Source: Pseudokineococcus lusitanus
GTDB lineage: Bacteria > Actinomycetota > Actinomycetes > Actinomycetales > Quadrisphaeraceae
NCBI RefSeq assembly: GCF_003751265.1
Contig: NZ_RJKN01000006.1
Location: 186,001 to 250,000 of the forward strand
Reading direction: 5' to 3'
Length of the DNA stretch: 64,000 bases
The notes beneath the pieces were generated by a model. It did not search any database. It saw only the letters and a program-made list of their open reading frames with translations, and was not told the DNA's origin. The translations under genes and the position numbers were made by a program. Positions 55,272-64,000 of this stretch are shown piece by piece (position 1 is the first letter of the stretch; every line of letters starts with the position of its first letter).

Positions 55272-56517
55272 CGTCGTCGCCCCCCGCCCCCGTCGTGCCC
55301 GCGGGAACGGCCGTCGCCGCGGGCAGGCTCAGGGAGCCCGCGCTGACGCCGACCCGTCGTCCGGTGAGCTGCGCCGGCACGTCCTCGGGCACGGCGGCCG
55401 TGAGGAGGACCTGCTCGGCCGGCGCGACGAGCTCGGCCAGGCGGGCCCGGCGGCGGCCGTCGAGCTCGGCGAAGACGTCGTCGAGGACGAGGACGGGCTC
55501 GCGCTCCGACGGCGTCCCGGGGCCCTCGCTGCGCAGCAGCTCGTAGGCCCCGAGCCGCAGCGCCAGCGCGAGCGACCACGACTCGCCGTGGCTGGCGTAG
55601 CCGCGCGCCGGCAGCCCGCGCAGCGAGAGCAGGACGTCGTCGCGGTGGGGCCCGACGAGGGTGAGGCCGCGCTCGACCTCCCGGCGCCGCAGGTCGGCCA
55701 TCGCCTCGAGCAGCTGCGCCGCGAGGACGTCCCGGGGCGCCGCGCCGGCCTCCCGCGCCGCCTCGGCCGACAGGTCCTCCTCGCCCTCGCCGCGGTGCTC
55801 GGCGAGGGAGCCGCGGTAGGCCGCGCCCACGGCCGTGCCGCCGCCGTCCGTCTCGGCGACGGCGTCGTAGGCGCGGGCCACGTACGGGGCGAGCCGGGCC
55901 AGGAGGTAGCGCCGGGCCGAGAGCAGGTCCGCCCCCAGCGCGGCCAGCTGGGCGTCCCACACCTCGATGCCGGGCAGCGGACCGGCCCCGCGGCGCGCGG
56001 CCGCGGTGGCGCCCGCCGACCGCAGGAGGGCGTTGCGCTGCCGCAGCGCCCGGTCGTAGTCGGCCCGCACGCCGGCGAGCCGGGGCGCGAGGAGGACGAG
56101 CAGGTCGTCGGCGAAGCGGCGGCGCCCCTCGGGGTCGCCCTTGACGAGGGCGAGGTCCTCCGGCGCGAAGAGGACCGTCCGCAGGGTGCCGACGAGGTCG
56201 CGCGCCCGGGGGAGCGCGCTGCGCCCGAGCCGGGCGCGGTTCGCCCGCCCCGGCGTGATCTCGACCTCCGCCAGCAGCGACCGCCCGTCCCGCACGACGG
56301 CGGCCCGCACCACGGCGCGCTCGGCGCCGGCCCGCACGAGCGGCGCGTCCTGGGCGACGCGGTGGCTCGACAGCGAGGCGACGTAGCCCAGCGCCTCGAC
56401 GAGGTTCGTCTTGCCCTGGCCGTTGGGCCCGACGAGCGCCGTCACGCCCGGCTCCAGCGGCAGGTCGGCGGCCGTGTAGTTGCGGAAGTCGACGAGCTGG
56501 AGGTGCGCCACGTGCAC
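55261..56517 (-). CDS. recF: DNA repair/replication ATPase RecF
   Basis: 418-residue SMC-like ATPase. [18 protein letters not shown], Walker [30 protein letters not shown], a signature region with [13 protein letters not shown], and Walker [23 protein letters not shown] are intact. RecF loads RecA at gapped DNA with RecO and RecR. Length is usual. GTG start at 56517 follows GGAGGACGCGC. The stop overlaps dciA. Confidence 0.97.
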   Translation of the reverse strand: MHVAHLQLVDFRNYTAADLPLEPGVTALVGPNGQGKTNLVEALGYVASLSSHRVAQDAPLVRAGAERAVVRAAVVRDGRSLLAEVEITPGRANRARLGRSALPRARDLVGTLRTVLFAPEDLALVKGDPEGRRRFADDLLVLLAPRLAGVRADYDRALRQRNALLRSAGATAAARRGAGPLPGIEVWDAQLAALGADLLSARRYLLARLAPYVARAYDAVAETDGGGTAVGAAYRGSLAEHRGEGEEDLSAEAAREAGAAPRDVLAAQLLEAMADLRRREVERGLTLVGPHRDDVLLSLRGLPARGYASHGESWSLALALRLGAYELLRSEGPGTPSEREPVLVLDDVFAELDGRRRARLAELVAPAEQVLLTAAVPEDVPAQLTGRRVGVSAGSLSLPAATAVPAGTTGAGGDDGGG

Positions 56518-56581
56518 CGCGCGTCCTCCTGCCCTCGACCTCCGCCGTCCTGCTGCCCGCCGTGCCCGCCGGCCGGGTGGC

Positions 56582-57667
<1,086 letters not shown>

Positions 57668-57795
57668 CGCTCTCCTTCCCGCCCGGGGGCGGGGTCGTGC
57701 CGCGTGCCGGCCCCGGGTGCTCCGGGCCGGTCGGCGTCGGTGAGGGGCGGTCGGGCCCGCCGTGCCGCCCGCCCTCGAGCGTGCTCCCCGAGGGG

Positions 57796-58941
57796 TCAGC
57801 CGGCCATCCGGACGGGCATGAGGAGGTAGCGGTAGCCGGGGTCGTCGTCGCCCTCCGCCTCCTCCTGGCCCGTGAGGACCGCGGGCTTGGTGGGCTGGGT
57901 GAAGGACAGGCGCACGTGGCTCGTGGGGATGGCGCCCAGCCCGTCGAGGAGGAAGGCCGGGTTGAAGGCGATCTCCAGAGGGTCGCCGTCCAGCGTCGCG
58001 GGGAGCGCCTCGCTGGCCTGGGCGTCGTCGCCGGCACCGGCCTCGAGGACCACCTGGCCCTCGGAGAAGGACAGCCGGACGGGGGTGTTGCGCTCGGCGA
58101 CGAGGCTCACGCGCCGCACGGCGCCGACGAGGTCCTCGCGGGCGACGACGGCGCGGACCGCGGCCTCGGCCGGGAAGAGCGAGCGCACCTTGGGGTACTC
58201 GCCGTCGACGAGCAGCGACGTCGTGCGGCGGCCGCCGGCCTCGAAGCCGATGAGCTCCCCGCCGCCACCGCCGGAGCGGCCCTCGGACAGGGCCACGACG
58301 ACCTCGCCGCCGCCGGAGCCGAGCGACCGCGCCACCTCCGACAGCGTGCGGGCGCGGACGAGCGCCGTCGCCGAGGCCCCGGGCGTGGCCGGTCGCCAGG
58401 GCAGCTCCCGCATGGCGAGCCGGTAGCGGTCGGTGGCCAGGAGCGTGAGCCGGTCGCCCTCGATCTCGAGCCGGACGCCGGTGAGGATCGGCAGCGTCTC
58501 GTCGCGGCTCGCGGCGACGACGACCTGGCCGACGGCCTGCGTGAGGACGTCGCCCGCGACGGTGCCGCTGGCGTCGGGCAGCGCCGGCAGCGCCGGGTAC
58601 TCCTCGACGGGCATGGTGAGGAGCTGGAAGCGGCTCGCGCCGCAGGTGAGCGTGACGCGCGCGCCCTCGCTGACGACCTCGACCGGGCGGCCCGGCAGCG
58701 AGCGGGCGATGTCGGCGAGCAGCCGGCCGGAGACGAGCGCGCGGCCCGGCTCGTCGACGTCGGCGGCCACCTCGACCCGGCCGGAGACCTCGTAGTCGAA
58801 GCCCGCGAGCGAGAGGGTGCCGCCCGCGTCGGCGTCGAGCACGAGGCCCGCGAGCACCGGCACCGGCGGCCGGGTGGGGAGGGACCGGGCGGTCCAGGTC
58901 ACTGCCTCCGCGAGCACGTCGCGCTCGACCCTGAACCTCAC
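57796..58941 (-). CDS. dnaN: DNA polymerase III sliding clamp (beta)
   Basis: 381 residues, three clamp domains: FRVERDVLAEAVTWTARSLPTRPPVPVLAGLVL, then VSGRLLADIARSLP, MPVEEYPALPALPD, RDETLPILTGVRLE, DGEYPKVRSLFP and the C-terminal MPVRMAG typical of dnaN (MPMR). It encircles DNA and tethers polymerase III. GTG start at 58941. Next gene downstream is gnd; upstream is the dnaA-dnaN origin gap. Confidence 0.97.
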   Translation of the reverse strand: MRFRVERDVLAEAVTWTARSLPTRPPVPVLAGLVLDADAGGTLSLAGFDYEVSGRVEVAADVDEPGRALVSGRLLADIARSLPGRPVEVVSEGARVTLTCGASRFQLLTMPVEEYPALPALPDASGTVAGDVLTQAVGQVVVAASRDETLPILTGVRLEIEGDRLTLLATDRYRLAMRELPWRPATPGASATALVRARTLSEVARSLGSGGGEVVVALSEGRSGGGGGELIGFEAGGRRTTSLLVDGEYPKVRSLFPAEAAVRAVVAREDLVGAVRRVSLVAERNTPVRLSFSEGQVVLEAGAGDDAQASEALPATLDGDPLEIAFNPAFLLDGLGAIPTSHVRLSFTQPTKPAVLTGQEEAEGDDDPGYRYLLMPVRMAG

Positions 58942-59577
58942 GACGGACCGCCCCTCGTCACCGCCCGGGCGCTGGTCGCGCCGGCGGGCACCGGTGCCCG
59001 GCAGCAGTCCCGGGCGCGGTCGCCGACCCTACGGCAGCAGGCGGTGCCCGGGCGCGCGAGGAGCGGGGGAGGCGGACGCACCCGCTCCGGCCCTTGGGGG
59101 CCCCCGGCGCTCGTCCCCAGGTCGGGGTCCTCCCTGGTGTGCGCGGGCAGATGTCGTCACGGGGAGGCTCGTCAACGTCATCGGTGGTGTGGACGGTGTG
59201 GACGACGGGGTGACCTCGCAGGTCGGCAGGCGTGTCGCCCTCGGGACGACCTGGTGGCGGCGCCCGGACCACCCGGGGCCCGTCTGTGCACGGACGGCCG
59301 TGCGGGGGCGTCCGTCCACGGGGGTGTGCACGACGACGGGGCGGGGTCCACAGATGTCCACAGCCTTGTGCACACCTGTGGGAGATGACGCGGAGCGACG
59401 CCGGTGACCGTGGGGTACGGCGGACGTCACGCTCGGTCCCCCTGGCGGGTGCACGCCGCGTGCCCGGGGCGTCGCCCAGGAGGGTCCGGGACGCCGCAGC
59501 CCCCGTCCGGCGGGGGCCGGCGGGGGCTGCGGGGCGCGACGGGGCGTGACAGGGGACGGACGGCGACGCGGCCGGCC
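58942..59577. other. dnaA-dnaN intergenic region, candidate oriC
   Basis: 636 non-coding bases, the usual actinobacterial place of oriC. DnaA-box-like 9-mers: CCGTCCACA (minus, 59188-59196), TCGTCCACA (minus, 59197-59205), GGGTCCACA (59344-59352), ATGTCCACA (59354-59362) and TTGTGCACA (59366-59374). The densest group is at 59344-59374. A hairpin at the right end (59494-59532) ends the dnaA transcript. Confidence 0.8.
59494..59532 (-). terminator. dnaA terminator hairpin
   Basis: CCGCAGCCCCCG (59494-59505) and CGGGGGCTGCGG (59521-59532) form a perfect 12-bp stem about 45 bp after the dnaA stop. Confidence 0.65.
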
Positions 59578-61008
59578 TCAGGTGCGGTGCTGCTGCTTGA
59601 TGCGGTTCGTCAGCTCGGTCACCTGGTTGAAGGTGGACCGGCGCTCGGCCATCTGCTCGCGGATCTTGCGGTTGGCGTGCATGACCGTCGTGTGGTCCCG
59701 CCCGCCGAAGGCCTGCCCGATCTTGGGGAGCGAGAGGTCGGTCAGCTCGCGGCACAGGTACATGGCGGTCTGGCGGGCCGTGACGAGCGTGCGCGACCGC
59801 GAGGCCCCGGCGAGGTCCTCCATCGTCACGCCGAAGTAGTCCGACGCCTGGGCCATGATCGTCGCGACGGTGATGACGCCGGTGCCCGTGTCGGTCAGCA
59901 GGTCCTTGAGGACCACCTCGGCCAGCGGCAGGTCGACGCCCTGGCGGTTGAGGTTGGCGAAGGCCGTCACGCGGATGAGGGCGCCCTCGAGCTCGCGGAT
60001 GTTCGTCGAGATCTTGCTGGCGATGAACTCGAGGACGTCGTCGGGCGCCTGGAGCTCGTCGCCCACCGCCTTCTTGCGGAGGATGGCGATGCGGGTCTCG
60101 AGGTCGGGCGGCTGGACGTCGGTGATGAGCCCCCACTCGAAGCGGGACCGCATGCGCTCCTCGAACCCCGACAGCTGCTTGGGCGGCAGGTCGCTCGTGA
60201 CGACGACCTGCTTGTCCGCGTTGTGCAGCGTGTTGAAGGTGTGGAAGAACTCCTCCTGCGTCTGCACCTTGTTCGACAGGAACTGGATGTCGTCGATGAG
60301 CAGCACGTCGACGTCCCGGTACCGGCGCTGGAAGGCCGAGGCCTTGTCGTCGCGGATCGAGTTGATGAAGTCGTTGGTGAACTCCTCGGAGTTCACGTAC
60401 CGCACCCGGACGCCCGGCCAGAGCTTGGCGGCGTAGTCGCCGATGGCGTGGAGCAGGTGCGTCTTGCCGAGCCCCGACTCCCCGTAGACGAACAGCGGGT
60501 TGTAGGCCTTCGCGGGCGCCTCGGCCACGGCGACCGCCGCCGCGTGGGCGAAGCGGTTGGAGGCGCCGATGACGAAGCTGTCGAAGGTGTACTTGGGGTT
60601 GAGCCGGGTGGGCTCGCTCGGCCGGCTGGGGTCGCGGGGCCGGACGGCGGCGGGCGGCGGCTCGTCGTCGGGGACCTCGGGGACCTCGTCGTCCTCGTCG
60701 GGCGCCGCCTCCGGGGCCGGGACGTCCTCCATCGACGTGTCGACGGTGACGGCCAGGCGCACCGGGCGCCCGAGCTCCTCGCCGACGACCCCCACGACGG
60801 TGTCGCGGACGCGCTGCTCGAGGACGTTCTTCGTCAGCTCGTCCCGGACGACGAGCAGCAGCGTGCCGTCGATGAGGCCCAGCGGGCGGGTGTGGTGGAG
60901 GAAGCCGCGGTGGGCGGCGGTGATGCGCTCGTCCGTCCGCAGGCGCGCCATCGCGCGCCCCCAGGCGACCGCGAGGTCCCCCTGCTCCGTGCCGGCGTCC
61001 GTGCTCAC
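59578..61008 (-). CDS. dnaA: chromosomal replication initiator DnaA
   Basis: 476-residue AAA+ initiator. Domain I is residues 1-90; a Pro/Glu/Asp-rich domain II to about 130; the ATPase starts [22 protein letters not shown], with Walker [10 protein letters not shown] (176-184), Walker [13 protein letters not shown] and sensor [11 protein letters not shown]. The domain IV signature is [15 protein letters not shown]. Length is in the usual range. GTG start after GAGGAG. The gene reads toward dnaN with oriC between. Confidence 0.98.
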   Translation of the reverse strand: MSTDAGTEQGDLAVAWGRAMARLRTDERITAAHRGFLHHTRPLGLIDGTLLLVVRDELTKNVLEQRVRDTVVGVVGEELGRPVRLAVTVDTSMEDVPAPEAAPDEDDEVPEVPDDEPPPAAVRPRDPSRPSEPTRLNPKYTFDSFVIGASNRFAHAAAVAVAEAPAKAYNPLFVYGESGLGKTHLLHAIGDYAAKLWPGVRVRYVNSEEFTNDFINSIRDDKASAFQRRYRDVDVLLIDDIQFLSNKVQTQEEFFHTFNTLHNADKQVVVTSDLPPKQLSGFEERMRSRFEWGLITDVQPPDLETRIAILRKKAVGDELQAPDDVLEFIASKISTNIRELEGALIRVTAFANLNRQGVDLPLAEVVLKDLLTDTGTGVITVATIMAQASDYFGVTMEDLAGASRSRTLVTARQTAMYLCRELTDLSLPKIGQAFGGRDHTTVMHANRKIREQMAERRSTFNQVTELTNRIKQQHRT

Positions 61009-61687
61009 GCGTCTCCTCGTGCCGCCAGTGGTCCCCCGGGTGGTGCCGGCGGCCGTGCTCGTCCTGCCGCCCCACGGTCGCACGCGCGACCGGGCGGCCG
61101 GCCCGCGGCATCGTGCCCGCCGGGGCGGGCCACCGGGGCCGTCGTGCACAGGTCGCGCCGCCGCCGTGGCGCCGGGCCGCGTCGGGCGGCCCTCACGAGG
61201 AGGACGCCGTCCACAGACTTGTCCACACCTGTGGGTAGCACACGGGGCGTCGCCGTCGGGGCGCGGCTGCGCGGCCCCCGACGCGACGTCGTCCGACCCC
61301 TGCGGCCGGCCCCGCGGCAGCGGTCGTCCGGCCCGACGGCGTGTCGGTCCGCGGACACTACATGCCGGAGGGCGAGGATCGAAGGCTCTCGCGGCGTCCC
61401 CTCGTCCCGGCCCCGGGACCACCGGCGACGTCGCCCCGACAGCGCGGCGCGACGTCGCCCGCGCGCGCCCCACCAGGTCCTGCGCCGGGTCCCCGCGCCG
61501 TTTGACCCCGGGCGCCGCCCGCCCGTACCGTGCTGCGGTCCGGGCCCTGCTGCCCGCTGCCCTCCTCCCGCCCCCGCCACCTCGGCGACGGCGCCGGTGG
61601 GCAGGGACGGCAGCGCCCCGCACCACCGAGGACCACCAGCACCGACCGCACGTGCGCTCACCCAGCGCGCCGACCCGTGGAGACGCC
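61009..61687. other. dnaA-rpmH intergenic region with DnaA boxes and promoters
   Basis: 679 bases without a gene. DnaA boxes: TCGTGCACA (61142-61150), CCGTCCACA (61207-61215) and a perfect TTGTCCACA (61219-61227); the last two start 12 bp apart. A minus-strand TAGTGT at 61355-61360 could be the dnaA -10. The rpmH promoter is at 61502-61531. Confidence 0.75.
61502..61531 (+). promoter_or_regulatory. rpmH-rnpA promoter
   Basis: TTGACC (61502-61507) and TACCGT (61526-61531), 18-bp spacing, about 157 bp before the rpmH GTG. The best sigma-70-like pair in the gap. Confidence 0.6.
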
Positions 61688-61825
61688 GTGAGCAAGCGCA
61701 CCTTCCAGCCCAACAACCGCCGCCGGGCCAAGACCCACGGCTTCCGCCTGCGCATGCGCACCCGCGCCGGCCGCGCCATCCTCGCCGCCCGGCGCCGCAA
61801 GGGTCGCGCCGAGCTGTCCGCCTGA
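61688..61825 (+). CDS. rpmH: 50S ribosomal protein L34
   Basis: 45 residues: [20 protein letters not shown], then [21 protein letters not shown]. Near-invariant L34 sequence. GTG start at 61688. First gene of the rpmH-rnpA-yidD-yidC operon, divergent from dnaA. Confidence 0.97.
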   Translation: MSKRTFQPNNRRRAKTHGFRLRMRTRAGRAILAARRRKGRAELSA

Positions 61826-61834
61826 GACGGGCGC

Positions 61835-62233
61835 GTGCTGCCGGCGGCCCGCCGCGTGCGCACCGCTGACGCCTTCGGGCGCGCGGTGCGCGGCGGCGAC
61901 CGGGCCGGCCGCAGCACGCTCGTCGTCCACCTGGCCCCCCCGCGGGCGGGGACGGACGACGACGACCCCACGACCACCCCGTCACCGCGTCCTGCGGCGG
62001 CGGGGTTCGTCGTCTCCCGCGCCGTCGGCGGCGCCGTCGTCCGCAACCGCGTCCGGCGCCGGCTGCAGCACCTCGTGGCCGCCCGGCTCGACGGGCTGCC
62101 CCCCGGCACCGAGCTCGTCGTCCGGGCGCTCCCGCCGGCCGCCGACGCCGACGGGGCCCGGCTCGCCGAGGACCTCGACGGCGCGCTGAGGTCCGCCTCG
62201 CGCCGGCGTGCCCGCCGGGCGGGGACGCCGTGA
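61835..62233 (+). CDS. rnpA: RNase P protein component
   Basis: 132-residue basic protein that binds RNase P RNA and supports 5' maturation of tRNA. The conserved blocks are RVRTADAFGRAVRGGDRAG and FVVSRAVGGAVVRNRVRRRLQHLV, with the RNR-type signature. A Pro/Thr/Asp-rich insert of about 20 residues lies between them (near residues 38-55). GTG start, 9 bp after rpmH. Overlaps yidD by 4 bp. Confidence 0.94.
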   Translation: MLPAARRVRTADAFGRAVRGGDRAGRSTLVVHLAPPRAGTDDDDPTTTPSPRPAAAGFVVSRAVGGAVVRNRVRRRLQHLVAARLDGLPPGTELVVRALPPAADADGARLAEDLDGALRSASRRRARRAGTP

Positions 62234-62559
62234 GGAGCGGCGACGCCGTGCGGGCGGACGCCGGGACGCGGGAGGCCCGGGTCACGGCGCGGCCGGCCGG
62301 CCCCGCCGCCGTCCCGGCCCGCGTCCTACGGGGCCTCGTCCGGGCCTGGCAGCTCGTCGTGTCGCCCTGGTACCCGCCGGTGTGCCGCTTCTACCCGTCG
62401 TGCTCGGCGTACGCCGTCCGCGCCCTCGAGGAGCACGGCGCCGTCCGGGGGACGCTCCTGGCGGCACGGCGGCTCGCGCGGTGCCACCCCTGGAACTCCG
62501 GGGGGGTCGACCACGTCCCTCCGAGGGGGTCGCCGGACCGCCCCTCCCCGCAGGCCTGA
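62230..62559 (+). CDS. yidD: membrane protein insertion efficiency factor YidD
   Basis: 109 residues. VLRGLVRAWQLVVSPWYPPVCRFYPSCSAYAVRALEEHGAVRG carries the YidD family core (the CRFYPSCSAY motif with its Cys pair). Assists YidC-dependent insertion. GTG start overlaps rnpA by 4 bp; a ~20-residue leader precedes the core. The end has a Gly/Pro/Ser tail. Confidence 0.95.
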   Translation: MRSGDAVRADAGTREARVTARPAGPAAVPARVLRGLVRAWQLVVSPWYPPVCRFYPSCSAYAVRALEEHGAVRGTLLAARRLARCHPWNSGGVDHVPPRGSPDRPSPQA

Positions 62560-62654
62560 CGCCGGCACCCCGGCGTCGACCCCTCGTCCCGCCCGGCCCA
62601 CCACGACCGCTCCCGGACCCGCCGGCCCGCGGTCGACCACCTCGGCAGGAGACC

Positions 62655-63878
62655 ATGCAGCTCGGTTTTCTCTACCCCATCGAACTCGTCGTCGCCTGGA
62701 TCATGGTCGGGGCGCACGACCTGCTGACGGCCGCCGGCCTGTCCGCCACCTCCGGCGTGACGTGGGCCCTGTCGATCGTCTCGCTCGTCGTGGTGATCCG
62801 GATCGTCCTCATCCCGCTGTTCGTCAAGCAGATCAAGGCGTCGCGCGGCATGCAGCTCGTCGCGCCCGAGGTCAAGCGGATCCAGGCCAAGTACAAGAAC
62901 AAGAAGGACCCGGCCTCGCGTCAGAAGATGACCGAGGAGACGATGGCGGCCTACAAGAAGGCCGGCACCAACCCCTTCGCGTCGTGCCTGCCGATCCTCC
63001 TGCAGATGCCGATCTTCTTCGCGCTCTTCCAGGTCCTCAACGGCCTGAGCGCGATCGCCACCGGCGCCCGCGAGCCGATCGGCCGCATGACGCAGGAGGT
63101 CGCGGCGCAGGCGGAGGCCTCCACGCTCCTCGGCGCGCCCCTGTCGTCGACCTTCCTCGGCAGCGACGACGTCACGACGAAGGTCGTCACGGTCCTGCTC
63201 ATCGTCCTCATGTCGGCGACGACCTTCACGACCCAGCGCCAGCTGATGATGAAGAACATGCCGGCCTCCATGGCCGACAACCCGATGGCGCAGCAGCAGA
63301 AGATCCTCCTGTACGTCCTGCCGCTCGTCTTCGCCGTCACGGGCGTCAACTTCCCCATCGGCGTCCTGCTCTACTGGCTCACGACGAACCTGTGGTCGAT
63401 GGGCCAGCAGTTCTACGTCATCCGCAACATGCCCGCGCCGGGCTCCGAGGCCGAGACGAAGCTGCTCGAGCGCAAGGCCCGCAAGAAGGGCGTCACCGTC
63501 GCCGAGCTCACGGGCGACGCGCCCACGGGGCCCGCGGCGGCCGCCGACGGGGCCCCCCGTGGTCAGCGCGTCCAGCCGCGCCGCAAGGACCGCCAGCGCA
63601 GGCCGGGCACCCCGCAGGGCACGGACGGCACGGCGGACGGCGCCGGGACGGGCGACGCCGCGGCCCCCGTCGACGGGACGCCGGGCACGGGCGGCGCCAA
63701 GGGGCCGAAGGGCACGAAGGGCACGCCCGGCGGGGAGGGCACGGACGGCGGGGCCCGCCCCGCCGACGGGCCGTCGTCCCCGCGCGGGGCGTCGGGACGA
63801 CCGGCCGGGAGCGGCAGCGCCCGCCGTCGGCCGTCGTCGTCGCGGCCCGGCCAGGGCCGCGGCGCCCGGCGCGCCTGA
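62655..63878 (+). CDS. yidC: membrane protein insertase YidC
   Basis: 407-residue insertase that places proteins in the cytoplasmic membrane. Short N-terminus (Oxa1-like form without a large periplasmic domain): LYPIELVVAWIMVGAHDLL, then LSIVSLVVVIRIVLIPLFVKQI with the conserved Arg, CLPILLQMPIFFALFQVLNGL, TTFTTQRQLMMKNMP and FPIGVLLYWLTTNLWSMGQQ. The last 130 residues are Gly/Pro/Lys/Arg-rich and unfolded, more so than usual. ATG after CAGGAG. A hairpin at 63902-63921 follows. Confidence 0.96.
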   Translation: MQLGFLYPIELVVAWIMVGAHDLLTAAGLSATSGVTWALSIVSLVVVIRIVLIPLFVKQIKASRGMQLVAPEVKRIQAKYKNKKDPASRQKMTEETMAAYKKAGTNPFASCLPILLQMPIFFALFQVLNGLSAIATGAREPIGRMTQEVAAQAEASTLLGAPLSSTFLGSDDVTTKVVTVLLIVLMSATTFTTQRQLMMKNMPASMADNPMAQQQKILLYVLPLVFAVTGVNFPIGVLLYWLTTNLWSMGQQFYVIRNMPAPGSEAETKLLERKARKKGVTVAELTGDAPTGPAAAADGAPRGQRVQPRRKDRQRRPGTPQGTDGTADGAGTGDAAAPVDGTPGTGGAKGPKGTKGTPGGEGTDGGARPADGPSSPRGASGRPAGSGSARRRPSSSRPGQGRGARRA

Positions 63879-63901
63879 CCGCCCGGCACCGCACCAGCAG
63901 G

Positions 63902-63921
63902 GCCCCGCGTCGAGGCGGGGC
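63902..63921 (+). terminator. hairpin after yidC
   Basis: GCCCCGC (63902-63908) and GCGGGGC (63915-63921), a 7-bp stem with a 6-base loop, 23 bp after the stop of yidC. The remaining bases to the right edge show no start. Confidence 0.45.
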
Positions 63922-64000
63922 GCAGGACGGCACGGCGGGACCCGGCCCGGGCGACGGCGCCCGGGCCGGCCCGCCCCGCACCCTTCCCCCGGCAGCACGG

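Noticed and set aside
58942-61687. parS site near the origin
   Set aside because: No GTTTCACGTGAAAC-like sequence was found here or elsewhere in the window by eye.

Overview
This window is chromosomal DNA from a very GC-rich actinobacterium. Nearly every reading frame has G or C at the third codon position, GTG starts and GTGA/ATGA start-stop overlaps are frequent, and the gene order is the conserved actinobacterial origin region. The order yidC-yidD-rnpA-rpmH-dnaA-dnaN-gnd-recF-dciA-(insert)-gyrB-gyrA-DUF3566-tRNA-Ile-tRNA-Ala-ppiA-rhomboid-crgA-trpG/pabA-pknB-pknA-pbpA-rodA-pstP-fhaB-fhaA matches the Mycobacterium/Streptomyces arrangement, read here from right to left. A genus cannot be fixed from the sequence. 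A Kineosporiales- or Micrococcales-like relative is plausible but is only a guess.

Layout. 0-10.8 kb is an accessory region: a GH38 alpha-mannosidase (cut by the left edge), a BTAD transcriptional regulator, a haloacetate-dehalogenase-like hydrolase, a DUF222/HNH endonuclease with a LexA (SOS) box and two inverted 64-bp palindromic elements around it, a glycolate-oxidase-type FAD enzyme divergent from murQ, and an FBP zinc-finger protein. 11-22.7 kb is rich in envelope-glycan genes: large polytopic membrane proteins, GtrA, a methyltransferase, a GT2 glycosyltransferase, a nucleotide-sugar epimerase and an enzyme closely resembling UDP-sulfoquinovose synthase (SQD1/SqdB). 22.9-26.6 kb holds a PAS-GGDEF protein convergent with a LOV-domain PP2C phosphatase, a likely blue-light and c-di-GMP signalling pair, followed by tRNA-Leu(CAG).

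27-39.5 kb is the growth and division block: fhaA-fhaB-pstP-rodA-pbpA-pknA-pknB on the plus strand, then trpG/pabA, a small membrane protein, a class E sortase and a DUF881 protein on the minus strand, and crgA. The kinases, phosphatase and FHA proteins form a phospho-signalling circuit that controls elongation by RodA/PbpA and division. Downstream of crgA is a non-coding stretch with a strong hairpin, a cluster of DnaA-box-like sites containing a perfect 26-bp palindrome, and four 41-bp tandem repeats.

40.2-48.8 kb carries rhomboid protease, PpiA, a DUF5324-like protein, two tRNAs, DUF3566 protein, gyrA and gyrB. 49-54.6 kb is a cassette inserted between gyrB and dciA: Asp23/Gls24 alkaline-shock proteins, AmaP-like, DUF6286 and DUF2273 membrane proteins, a TetR regulator, and PRC-barrel and STAS proteins. 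Two matching TTTACGnnGTAA sites suggest that the TetR protein controls the cassette. 54.6-64 kb is the replication origin core (dciA, recF, gnd, dnaN, dnaA with DnaA boxes on both sides of dnaA) followed by the divergent rpmH-rnpA-yidD-yidC operon for ribosome, RNase P and membrane-protein insertion.
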